In this document: piece after piece, positions 37,723 to 48,871 of the stretch
Numbering within the stretch: position 1 is the first letter of the stretch
Layout: every line of letters begins with the position of its first letter
From: Rhytidiadelphus loreus
Lineage: Eukaryota; Streptophyta; Bryopsida; Hypnales; Hylocomiaceae
NCBI GenBank assembly: GCA_947034895.1
Contig: OX344764.1
Coordinates: 57,579,348-57,643,347 of the forward strand
Reading direction: 5' to 3'
DNA: 64,000 nucleotides
The notes under the pieces: generated by a model
What the model was told of the DNA's origin: nothing
Seen by the model: only the letters and a program-made list of their open reading frames with translations
Database searches by the model: none
Translations under genes and position numbers: made by a program

Positions 37723-39404
37723 GTCTTATAGCCATTTTCCTTCAAATATATGGATTGCAATATGATATCTTGCAATCTATAAGATGGAAAATTTTGAAAT
37801 TTTTTCTACATCTCTTCAAACTAGCATACTACAAATTCCTATAGTTATAAGTGTCCAAAGATGTTTTTATTTCTTCTTAAATTTGGTATATGTACTCGAA
37901 ATAACAATTTTGGAGCATTTTTGGTGAAAATATAGTTACTGTTAATGGTTTAGTTTTCCCTTCAAATCTCGAACATACATCTACTTCACAATTTTTTAAT
38001 GAGTGAAAATTATGTTTTTTTCTGCGTGTGTTTTAAAATTCCAGACTCTCAATTCAATTTTTCAACATAAAAATTAGGAATTCAAAATTAGTAGTGCAAA
38101 ATTTTAAGTTAAGAAGATTCAAAGCCAAAAAATCTGGTCAAGTGAGGTGCATAAAAATTTGTTTTCTTCACTTGAGATGCAAACCTCCTATGATAGGTTC
38201 CTAGGGAATTACCCATTAGAGTCTTGTATCTACCCACAAAGGACTTTTTCTAATAAATGGGATTAGGTTTACATTAAATTGATTTGTAGCCATAATCAAT
38301 GCCTTGGGAGATGGTCATGGAGTTATCAATAATTGTCACACGATACTTACACCTTTCTAGTGTAAATTTGTTATAAGAAGTTAAGGCCATGTTAGGAAAT
38401 CTTGTAGCCATGTTAGAAAATGTGGTGATTGCTTTAGGTGGTAAGACGACCATAATTATGGAAATACTTTTTGTTAGTTTTAGGGTAGTCTACAGACTCT
38501 TTTGGGCCAATCTAGGAGCTAAAATTCATAACAAATTCATATTTTGTCAAAAAAGAAAAAAATTCAATTACTCTCTTCATAATTTTTCTCACATTTATCT
38601 TTGTATGAAAAAAAATTGCAACATATCAAACCACTCATTCTGCATGTCATAGGCAGGTTTACCTTATTACCTGTACTGTAGTGGAGTTTTCCTGGAGTGT
38701 CATGACTCTACACATCATCAGAAATGGACTTTGGAATTATTTCCTGCACTCCAGACACATTGCATCTGCGTTACTGTCTCCTGTGATGATGATCTACACA
38801 TCAACAAGTTTGTGACATAAAAATGTTGACATTAGCTTGTGCTTCATTCATATTGTCAGTTTATGTCCAAAAATAGATACCAAAAGGAAAATTTACAAGA
38901 GCATTGAACTTGGATTTTAGATCCTTGTAATTCAGATCTACAATAAATGACAGCATCATCATCTTGTCATTGATAGACTTAGGAAATGAGGAAAGCCTAA
39001 AGGCATGTGCACACCTGGCATTTGCAATGACCATGCATTAAAAGATAAAACTTCTGCATAAGAAGGAAATAATCTTTTTTTTATGAAGCTCAGTTTCGGA
39101 ACTGCTGTCAGAATTTTTTAACTATCTGCAGTTCACACATGACTGATACTTTTTCAACCGCCAGAGGTTAACCTCTACGAAAAATAATAAATCTGAATGA
39201 TTTTGAAAATTAACAAATCATCTTGCTAAATCCAAGGAAGATTAATCATAAAGAAATTATAAATCCTTGGAATGATATCAACTCAATTAGTTGCCTTCTC
39301 TACACATTGAGTGGAGAGATCTTTTTATATTGGTATCCATTTTTCATCATGAATTTTCAAAGGATAAGGGACAATTTGAAGATGAAAGCTTGAGCATTCA
39401 TTGT

Positions 39405-39800
39405 CAAAACACAAGAATTATGTTCAATGTAGAACTTTAGATCTCATTTTGTCATAGTAGAATTTTTTTTTTCAAGTTATTTTAAACTAAGAAAAGTTGG
39501 TAAATCAAGCTAACTTTCATCTCCTAAAATTTGTTAGAGATTTAAAGCCTCCAATCGAAAGTTAGGAACAAAATTCAAAGAAGATGTTTGAAAATGTCAA
39601 AGAAAATGTCCCTTTGAACCCCTCCCTGAATTTTGTCCCTAACTTTTAATTGGAGACTTGAAATCTCTAACGGCTTTTTGGTGATGAAATTTAGCTTTAT
39701 TTAACAACTTTTCTTAGTCCACAATCTCTTTAAAATAATTATTCTACTATGAAAAAATTAGATCTGAAGTGCTACATTGAACACAAATCTTGCTTTGACT
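39405..39800. repeat. Long foldback, arms about 170-180 bp
   Basis: The left arm (about 39,405-39,580) is nearly reverse-complementary to about 39,620-39,800. Shared words include GTTCAATGTAG, CATAGTAGAAT, ACTAAGAAAAGTTG and GTTAGAGATTT. The spacer is only about 40-50 nt. A transcript would form a long imperfect hairpin. Foldback MITE or a young hairpin-RNA locus are both possible. Confidence 0.8.
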
Positions 39801-40799
39801 TAACTAGGTATGAGAGATTAAACTTCTACTAATCCTAATTTGCATACCCCATATGGGTTATATTACCTCCCATCACCCCACTTGTATAAAGATATTGCCT
39901 ATACATCCTCGTGTTCTCACATCGGGAGAGGGTTCCAAATACACTTGTGGTGGTTGTTAGAAAATTACATTATTTTTTATTTTTCCAAGTGGGGTCCTTT
40001 TGATTTTTGCCTTGGGCACCCAGGTACATAATGGGCTGTCGAGAGCTCCATTTGATAAGAGCAGTCGTCATGTGCTGAAATCTTTGTTTTTAGAAGATTA
40101 CGAAGTTTTTACGGACTACTGTCGTAGTGGTGGGCCAACAATAAATAAATGATTAATGGTGTAATAACGTTGTCAAATCCATGCCACTTCGGCTGCCATG
40201 TAGGTTTGGTTGATATTTAAGCACTAAGGTCGAAACGTGCTGCAATTTAGAGATGATTTAATGCCTTAATATCACCACCATAAGACCAAGTGTGCACATA
40301 CCTTAAGAAGGACCCAACTTGTTGCAAACACTAAACCAACAGACGTCTAGAGATTGGTCAGTATAATCAAGTAGATAAAAGGTGATTGACCCATTATTTG
40401 TGCCACAATTTGTGATGTAGCACGGTCACTCTGGGAGGTGGAAAATAATCAATTTTGTTTTTATAGATGAACAAGTGTGAGGAAAAGTAATTTCAATTGA
40501 AAAATTTGTTTGTTTTACACAAAATGGATTTCTTATGGATTTTTGGAAGTGATTAACCATAAAAGTCCATTAATTGTCACTTTCGGTAATGGCCATCTTT
40601 TTCATCTTAATCCTTGAGAGCCCACTTGACCACTCTTTGGTCTTTAGGTTCTTGAAAATTGCCGTAGTGACAAATCCATGTGCAAAGTATGAAGTTTTGA
40701 TGTGCCCAAGGTTTTTTGTGTATAATACCAAATAACTTTCAATCGTCTCCCCTATTCTGCCATTCAAAAGAATTTTGCACAATATATAATATGATTGAC

Positions 40800-41505
40800 A
40801 ATTTTTGTCTTGCATAATTAGCATTTAATTCTTATGCAATTTGGATCAAGCATACCAAAGGTTTCAAAAAAGTAAAACTCCATTTTTGGTGAATTATTTC
40901 CTATAGTTTGATACAATAATTGATTGATAATTGTTGGTGATGAATTTTTCTAATTTGATTGTGGTGATATGTAGGAAACATCCATACTCACATCTTTCTT
41001 TCAAGAAGCATATCCAAAAAGTTTTAGAATTTCCTCATAAAGTATTTGAAAGTTGAGGTGACCATGTCCAAATTTTGAAAATAGGATATTTCTTCATAGT
41101 AATTAGATTTTGGCAAAGCAACTTTACCATCATTGTCAAATGTACAAAATTAGTAGTAGTATGAAGGTCAAATAGTAAAATCTAATTACAATCAAGAAAT
41201 ATATTTTTTTCAAAATTTGGAAATGGTTTCCCTAACTTTTAAAATCATTGTGAGGAAATTCTAAAAGTTTTTGGAAATGCTTATTGAAGGAAAACTATGC
41301 ATATGGATGTTTCCTACATATTGCCGCAATCAAATTAAAAAAATTCATCATCAATGTTTTTCAATGAATTATCGTGTAAACTCATTAAAATTTAATGAAA
41401 CAATTCACCCAAAATGGAGTTTTGGTTTTCAGAAACCCAAATTTGGTATGCTTCATTAGAATTGCCTAAGAATTGAATGTTAATTATTAAAGATGAAAAA
41501 TGTTA
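40800..41505. repeat. Long foldback, arms about 310 bp
   Basis: About 40,800-41,112 is matched in reverse complement by about 41,177-41,505 at what looks like 80% or better by eye, with a spacer of about 65 nt. Conserved words on both arms include AAACTCCATTTT, TATGTAGGAAACATCCATA and TTTTAGAATTTCCTCA. It has no coding capacity. This is the longest hairpin in the window. Confidence 0.85.
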
Positions 41506-42179
41506 ATTACATGATACATTTTGCAATTTTCTTTTGAATGATAGAATAGAGTGGGCAATTGAGAGTTGTCAGGTACTGTATAATTTGCACTAATCAATCC
41601 TAATTTGAATGTATATAACTTTAAGGATAGATGATTGTATAGAGGCATTTGTTGTATGTACATACACTTTTAGAAGAAAGAAATTGATTTGGGTGGACTT
41701 CTAAGGAATGAGGAAGATTACGTGAAGACAGATGATTGGGTTTCATCATAAAAATAAATGTCTATAACTCTCGCTATAACTATATTATTTTTATACGATG
41801 TTGTATATCAAAGGCAATATTTATTTTTGAATTTATTTTTGTCCATGACATTATTGCAAATCTCCCATCTTTGGTATTCTCATACCATAATCTTGACCCT
41901 AAACTTCTTAAAAGTGGATAATTCTTTGTATAATTCTTTGTGGAGTACTTTATGTTCTAAACATCCATGAATTCCAAAAACCATTGAAAATTTGGTAGAA
42001 ATTCCAAAATAAATGTATTAAAATCTTAGGAAAGCGTAGTATTTTTTTAACTGAAAAAATTGAAAAATAAAGAAATCTCTCAAATTTATACACATTTTCA
42101 AATACAGGAAGTAGAAAACCAAAACTAATGAAATTGAACCCTACAAATTTAAGAAATTTATATATGTTTTGATTTTTAG

Positions 42180-42830
42180 AATTTAACAATTGATAATATT
42201 AGCATATTTTTTGGAACTTCTGATTAATGAGATGAAAGTCACAAGGAATTTTATTTTGCAGGCAATTATAGAATCTCTACTCTAAAATAAACTTTTAAGT
42301 TCTTTCTTTTAACGCACTCTTCAATAGTTTTGGAAAAAATAAATCATAGCATGTAGATTGTTGATTACAACATTACAACCATTTGAATTGGCATTTTTCA
42401 ATTCCATAATTAAATTCTCAACAATTTAGTATTTTAAATCATTTTCTACTTTTTTCTTCAAACTTACTATTTTTTTCAAGCATTAATATGAAATAATTTT
42501 TGTTGAATTTTTTTAAATAGTTTTCCAACTAATTTATTGAACATATTTTGAAGAGTTGTAAATTGTAGGATCTACACATTTTTGGGTTAAAAGTTTGAAA
42601 GATGAAATCTAACCAATTGGGACGAATTGAAAATACTTCTTTTTGAAATTTAAACATCACAATCTTGCAATTGGTAAGGTTTCTTATTTTGAAATTTTAG
42701 GAGGATTCACTCTCACTAATTAACTAAGGGATTCTATGGTTGGATTTGTCAAAAAATAAATATTGGTGAAGATTTAGCATTGCGTTAGTGACATGTTCTG
42801 AAGTAGTTTTAGACGAAAGAGATTTAGGGT
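42180..42830 (+). repeat. Dispersed repeat family R1, copy 3
   Basis: Reads like the reverse complement of 22,430-23,100 and 43,300-43,800: CTACTCTAAAATAAACTTT, AATTCCATAATTAAATTCTCAACAATTTAG and GATTCTATGGTTGGATTTGTC. It faces copy 4 across the short TIR element at 42,831-43,059, so the three form a large imperfect palindrome. Confidence 0.65.
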
Positions 42831-43059
42831 TTAATTCCTTAACACCTCAATCCTTTTTCAAATTTTCACACATTTTTGCTTATATCTTTGTACAGTAATA
42901 CCATTTACCAAAATTTCATGAAATTGTACATAAAAGAAGGTTATCTTTTCAGGATTCAAGTGTTACATTGGATGAATGAGAAGATAGTTGGATGAAACAA
43001 CGCTTGCAAGCCCTCTGTTCATTGTCTAGAATATGGACGTTAGAGCGCTTAAGGGTTAA
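42831..43059 (-). mobile_element. Short TIR element, copy 2
   Basis: About 229 bp, reverse complement of the element upstream of SNAP43 (30,169-30,392). Its right end GCGCTTAAGGGTTAA matches the left end of that copy. Both copies keep TCATTCATCCAATG or its complement and ATATAAGCAAAAAT or its complement. Non-coding and non-autonomous. Confidence 0.75.
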
Positions 43060-43179
43060 ACATCTCTTTCAAGGTCAAATTTGAATTGAAGGATCAAAAA
43101 GTCAAACTAAATACACTAAATATACTAATAAAATATGATGGTATTAGTGTAAAATGAGAATTCATAAATAGATTAGGTA

Positions 43180-44195
43180 TTAACCTCTAAACGTTAGAGA
43201 CTATGTTTTCACCAAAACTGCCCTTGCATTTACAAGCATCAAATTTTAGTTGAAAAACATTTCTAGACAAATGTAACCATAGGATCTTGTATTAAAATAG
43301 TTAGAGAAGATGCGAATTTTTTTTCAGAATTTTCCACCATATAGATTGCAAGATATTAATGTTTGAAGTGACAAAAATCATTTTTTTGGCCTTGTGAAAA
43401 TACGGGCAGCTGCACTTCACAAGGTCACTCTTGTATGAAAAAATGTCCAAAATGGTGGTTACTCTTGGATATATTCCTCAAGTCAAGTTTTTTACATGCT
43501 TGAAATTTTTTAAATCATTTGGAATTGTACAACATACAGGAAAAAAATAGTAAGTAGAGAGAAGTAGAGAATAATTAAAAATACTAAATTGTTAACAATT
43601 TATTTATAGAATTGAAAAATGCAAATCCAATGGTTGTAATGTTGTAATAAACAATATACACCTAGTATTTTTATTTTTTCCAAAAATATTTAAATTTGAA
43701 TTAAATAAAAGACTTCAAAGTTTATTTTAGAGTAGAGATTCCAAAACTACCTACAAACTAACCCAAACTAAAATTCCTCATAACTTTCATCTCATTTATC
43801 AAAATGGAATGATTCAAACCTTACCACATATATAAAAATCTAGAGAATCAATTTCAAATTTTAATTTATTTTAAAAGTGATTTTCAAAGAAGTTTTTTTC
43901 TTCCTGCCCAGGTTGCCCGACGTACACTGAAAATTACATATCACGCAATAACTTTTAAACCAAGAAATCAAAAATTATGAAAATTGTTGGGCACTGATTG
44001 TGTCCACGTGGCGTCGAGGAGCGTGTTGCTGACGCATTGGAAACTGGGCGGTCTAGGGTTAAAGCTACTCCTTGTCCCCATATTTTGTGAAATTTTCAAA
44101 CCAAAAAAATAAAAACTCCATCTATAGTGACTAGTGAGGTGCCCAAAATCACTATGTTGCCAAAAAAATGTTGTTTAGACATTCAGGGGTTAACA
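43180..44195 (-). mobile_element. R1-family element with TTAACC ends, copy 4
   Basis: Begins with TTAACCTCTAAACGT and ends with ACATTCAGGGGTTAA, imperfect inverted termini about 1.0 kb apart. The interior matches 22,780-23,430 in the same orientation. Relative to that copy it carries about 70 extra GC-rich bases at about 43,993-44,062. No coding frame is present. Confidence 0.6.
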
Positions 44196-45779
44196 AGCTA
44201 TCCTAAGATTACATAGCTCAACTACTTCTAGATGGAATCAACAAGTTCAATGAAGGTAGTTGGAGTGAGATTCAACGTTTTTATCTCACTTTGCTAGCCT
44301 TGTCATACAATTAATTTCTATTTAAATATGAAATTATGATTCATAATGTGTTTCTAAATTTTTAATAATTTTGTCACTAGCAATCCATCTAATATTTTAA
44401 AAATCAAAATATAGATCTAAACTATTTAAAATATATATTTTTGATTATTTTCATGTTTTAACTATATTTTAGAGAGACAAAAAAATCATGAAAATTTTAT
44501 TTTAAAAATTTAAAAATTTCTTTAGCTATAAATGGGTGAGTTTTTGAAATTGAATCATGAAAATAATTTTGTTTTCTTTTTGCATTTATACAATATATCA
44601 TAGTAGAAAATATAAAAGGACTATATTATTTTGGCAAATTTGAATATTTCTAATATTAACAAAATTTGTCTGAAATAAGAAACAAATATCTAAATATAAA
44701 ATTCACAATAAAGTTTCAAAATATTAAAATTGTCAATTTGTAATCGTATTTTGGAACAACCCATGGCTTGAAAGCACAAATTTGTTTTCATGCAATTCTA
44801 TTGTAGACTGGTACAATTTTGACTTGACAATTTTTCATGTTTAATCTCTAAATGTCCAAGGCAACAACACTAGGATGTGAGCCTAGAAATGCAAGCCTAT
44901 GAGTTTTGAGCCTAGGTTTAAGTAGGTACTTGCAACTATTAAAGGTGTTTATAACATACACACTAATAATATAAATCTCCCATCACCATAAAAGGTGTTT
45001 ATAACATAGGTACCTATAATATAATTAATCACCTATAATACAAACATCCTATAACCATGGAAAGTGCTTATAATATAGGTACCTACAACATACACTACAA
45101 AAAAACAGGGCTTATTGTGACTGCGACAAATGACTGCAAAACAATCATGTTGCAGTCACAAAACGAAAATATGACTTTGTAGCTTTGCAGTCATTTTGGA
45201 CAAGTCATTTACAAGAATGACTGCAAATTTATTATTACCTAATGGAATGGAGATGGATGTAACTTTGGATGAGAAGTGGCTTCATAGAGTTAGATAAAGA
45301 AAGATAGCCTTAAGAAAGATGGAGGGGAGTTGCCATGTGGAAAGTGCGTGCTTTTTTGAACTGGTTGGACAAAGACTCGACCCCTTCTAAATCTAATGTG
45401 GACATTTAGTGCGCAGTCATATCGAAGTCATTTTTGAGTTGCATCCGACCCCTTGTAAATCTAACGTGGACATCTTGAACGTAGTTGCAGTGCAGCCATT
45501 CTACAGTTGCGGGGCACCCCTCTATAATCTGACATGGACTTCCTTGTAGGTAGTCATTTACCAGTCATTTCAAAGTTACAATAGACCCATTACAAATTTG
45601 AAGTAGACAACCAAATCAGAAGTCATTATGTAGTCATTTTAAAGTGATATAGATTTAGGGTTTGGAATTTAGGATTTGGGAGTTACGGCAATGTATGCAA
45701 AAAAGAATGTCTTTATAATTGCATGGGGAGTAGTCATTCTATAGTCACACATAAATACAATTTAAATATTGCAACAATA

Positions 45780-45880
45780 CAATATACACCATATACAATA
45801 CATCATACACCATATACAATACATCATACACCATATACAATATATTATACACCATATACAATGCATCATACAACATATTC
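45780..45880 (+). repeat. 21-bp minisatellite inside the CACTA element
   Basis: CACCATATACAATACATCATA repeats four times with a few substitutions. A weaker relative (ACACCATACATTGTAA) appears near 37,340-37,380 in another element. The short open frame with repeated TIHHTPY is a by-product of the period. Confidence 0.85.
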
Positions 45881-47226
45881 AATATTCAATATAGAATATA
45901 TAGAATATTTGGCAAATTTGTCACATGGTTTCCAAAACCACTTAGTGTGTGAATATAAAGAATTGAAATGACAAACCTTTTATACACGTGGAGTGATAGG
46001 AGACAAGACAAACCGTGTGGGACATGTAAAACACAAAAATTGTGTTATTAGTAATATTTAAGATCTTATTTAGGAATAATAGATTAATTGTTTAAAACAA
46101 AACTATGAGCTAATAAAAGTTGAAAAATGAGTTTGACTTTCATTTCAAAAAAATTGTTTTGGATTTTGAGCCTTAAATCAGAAGTTGTGGACAAATTTGA
46201 GAAGAATATTGGAGTGGATATTTTCTTAACATTTTTTTTTATTCTAATAGTGTAGAAGCCATAATGTAGTCATTTCCATGTTACCTGACTACAGTACTAT
46301 AACATGACTTCCACTTGACTAAGTGCAGTCACGTGGAAGTCATAGCTGACTCCTAGTGAATTAAAATCATAGAAGGTCATTGTAACTGTTAGTAAAGTTG
46401 TTCTATTTTTCTTTGCAATGTGATTCTCAGGGGTAGGCTTAACAATGGACTTGTATGTATGCATGCATAGGGAGTTAAGGTCCAACAAATACGCAAATCC
46501 ATCTACTCTAGAGCCTATAGGATTGATTGTTCCCTTAACATTGTCAATTTGGGTGGAGTTGATAAATTTAGTGGGTATAGTTAAATTGTTTGTAGAAAAA
46601 AACTTGTTAGTGCAAAAAAGCCAAAAAAGGCATAGGTTTCATTACTGAGTACCTCCATAAATTTAAGGCTACGCAGAGACGAGTGTAGGACAAAGACAAA
46701 GAATATGGTGACGTGGAGGAGGTCCTCCAAGGTGCTGGAAGGCCATATGTTATGACACCTAAACTGCGCGACATTGCCCATTAGTAAGTATTGACAAATG
46801 CCTCTGTTATGCATGATTTGTATGCATAAGTTCCCACTCTGCCCCTTTTTAAATCATATTCACTTGTTTCTTCATTTCATCCTGCATCTTTCTGAATATT
46901 GTCTATTATATTGCACAATAGTCATATATAGACTTCCAATGAGCTACGGAGGGTCCAAAGTTGTGTTCAAGTCAAGATGCAGCCATTCTGCATACCATGA
47001 CTTCATTGCAACTTGTAAATGACTTAGTGAAGAAGTGGTGAAGTCGTGTTTTCATTGACATAGTCGAAGTGATTTTTCCTTCCTGTATCTTCACCGTTCT
47101 TGTCTTATTCTTTTTCCTATACATCTCCACAAACGGCATTTGATGTTGGGTGCTTGCAAGAAGTGGATGCAAGAGTCATAGAGGAATCCATCAACAACCT
47201 CCTTAGCAGAGTGGATTCAGAACTTT

Positions 47227-47718
47227 GTGTTGCATTTTGACCCTGATTGGAGCAACAATGAGGACTTGGATCGTTTCTTGATGAGTCAGAAACCTTCACA
47301 AAGAAAAACTCGATATGCACGCATTACAACAATTGGAAACCACTTCCGTGTTGAAGATGACACAACCCTCCGACTTGTAAGCTACAACAACAATGTAGCA
47401 TCCATTTTTGAAATGTTGGAAGGAAGTGCTAATGAGTCCTCTGTGAACTACGTTGGCGTGCTCAAGGACATATTGGAGCTAGATTACAGCGCATTGCATA
47501 TGCGCATCATTCTTCTACGGTGTGAATGGGTGAAACTACTTGACACGCGAGGGAACCCTACGTATGTATGTGACGACGCCGGATTCCTTTTGGTTAACTT
47601 CCACCAATCTAGTCGGACCCATCGAATTATCGGTGGAAGAGAACTTATTGGCGCAAGAGTAGTACTAGGTCCACTCGTGTTGAGGTCCATTGTTGTCGTG
47701 GTCATCACGTCATTCTAA
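47227..47718 (+). pseudogene. DUF4216-type fragment of a CACTA-encoded protein
   Basis: An open stretch of about 163 codons without a proper start; the frame is open from a TTG. It contains YVGVLKDILELDYSA, a downstream LLRCEWVKLL block and GFLLVNFHQ. This pattern (VLKDI.ELDY then CDW then LVNF) is characteristic of the DUF4216 domain that accompanies TNP2-type transposases in plant CACTA elements. Sequence on either side (46,450-47,226) looks like further degraded element coding sequence with stops. The fragment is a relic and not a host gene. Confidence 0.8.
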
Positions 47719-48871
47719 GTGTCCGTCAGTGTGTCATGCAAAGCGGAGCGGTACAAAACCGTTGTGGCATGCAGTAGTGAACCAGGTGGACCATTGCTCT
47801 GACATTGGAATGTTAGTAGTTATGCCCGAGTCATTACAAATCTACAATCATGTATGAGTCATTCTATAGTTGCGTCACAAACGTGCTGTAGTCATACTAC
47901 AGTCAGGTAGGCTTTAGTTGCAACGTTAATGTCGTGTCCTGCCAATGTCTTGCCATTTATTAGGTAATCACAGGGCCTTTGTCATTGTTTTCATTCATGC
48001 TCAATACAATTTCTAAAAATTGTGGCCTCTACGTTTGCCACATTTGTACATGCCCTTAGCTCAAATGCATGAATGCAAACCTTGATGTCAGGTGTGTAAA
48101 TAGCCGAACCGCAAATCTGACATGGCATGCAAGTGTTCATCAAAATTTGGGCGACTGAGACGCCTCTATGTGCGGTACCTTCCTCGCTGACTGTTTGTTT
48201 TGGTTCATTACTGAATTAATGTTCAATGTGTTTTATTTTCACAATGATGCTCCCACAGTTCTTTCTCTCTCCTTAAATTAATTCATTTAAGGTGGGGTTG
48301 CATTACTTCTGTAATGTCTTTCATTCATTTGTAGCATGACACACCTCCATATCATATTCAAAAAATGCCCTTGTTGCATTCTTCCTAGTAATATGTAGAA
48401 AGAACATGCTAGTCGCACTACAGTCATATGCTAGTGACATACCGAAAACAAACCATGTCCCTATCCTCCCTGTATGGCGAGGACGGCTATATTTCTTTTT
48501 CTTTATTCCTTAGTAAAAGAATACAACAACCCTGTGACTCGTGCTAGTTGTGGAAGTCATTGTGCAATAAATTTAAAGTCACTTGTAGTCGCAAAAATGG
48601 AATGCGCACGACTCGTACACGACTCTGCCTTCTGCAGTTGCGTTCCAGTCAGCCACGTCATGTTATCGTCGACCCTGTGAACGGAACATTGTGGATGAAC
48701 CATATGCGCAATCACTGTTCATCCGACAATGAAACTCATGACTGCAAAACAACTCCAACGCTGTGGAGATCCCTACGGTGGTGCAATTAGGAAGGTGAAG
48801 TCACAATGCAGTTGCAAAATCTCTGCAGTCACGTTTTTGTAGTCACGCTAAGCCCTATTTTTTTTGTAGTG

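Larger units (their letters stand above)
37723..45092. other. Gene-free region rich in foldback elements
   Basis: No protein gene recognised. It contains foldback structures at 39,405-39,800 and 40,800-41,505, R1-type repeats at 42,180-42,830 and 43,180-44,195, and a short TIR element at 42,831-43,059. The stretches 37.7-39.3 and 44.2-45.0 kb are AT-rich with nothing recognisable beyond a repeat-like piece near 38.37-38.65 kb. Confidence 0.6.
45093..48871. mobile_element. CACTA (En/Spm, CMC) DNA transposon, non-autonomous
   Basis: A 3,779-bp element bounded by CACTACAAAAAAA (45093) and TTTTTTTTGTAGTG (ending 48871). The inverted termini extend about 30 bp (AGGGCTTA then GTGACT). The direct flank is ATA on both sides, the 3-bp duplication typical of CACTA elements. 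Sub-terminal regions repeat short words such as GACTGCAAA and AGTCATT, the usual transposase binding-site arrangement. No full transposase remains; only a DUF4216-type fragment is left inside. It landed in repeat-like DNA: CCTATAATATAAAT-type words occur on both sides. Confidence 0.92.

Noticed and set aside
45723..45971. 82-codon frame with repeated TIHHTPY
   Set aside because: Produced by the 21-bp minisatellite within the CACTA element.
48474..48790. Open frames of 68 and 80 codons at the right end of the CACTA element
   Set aside because: They overlap the sub-terminal repeats and show no domain.
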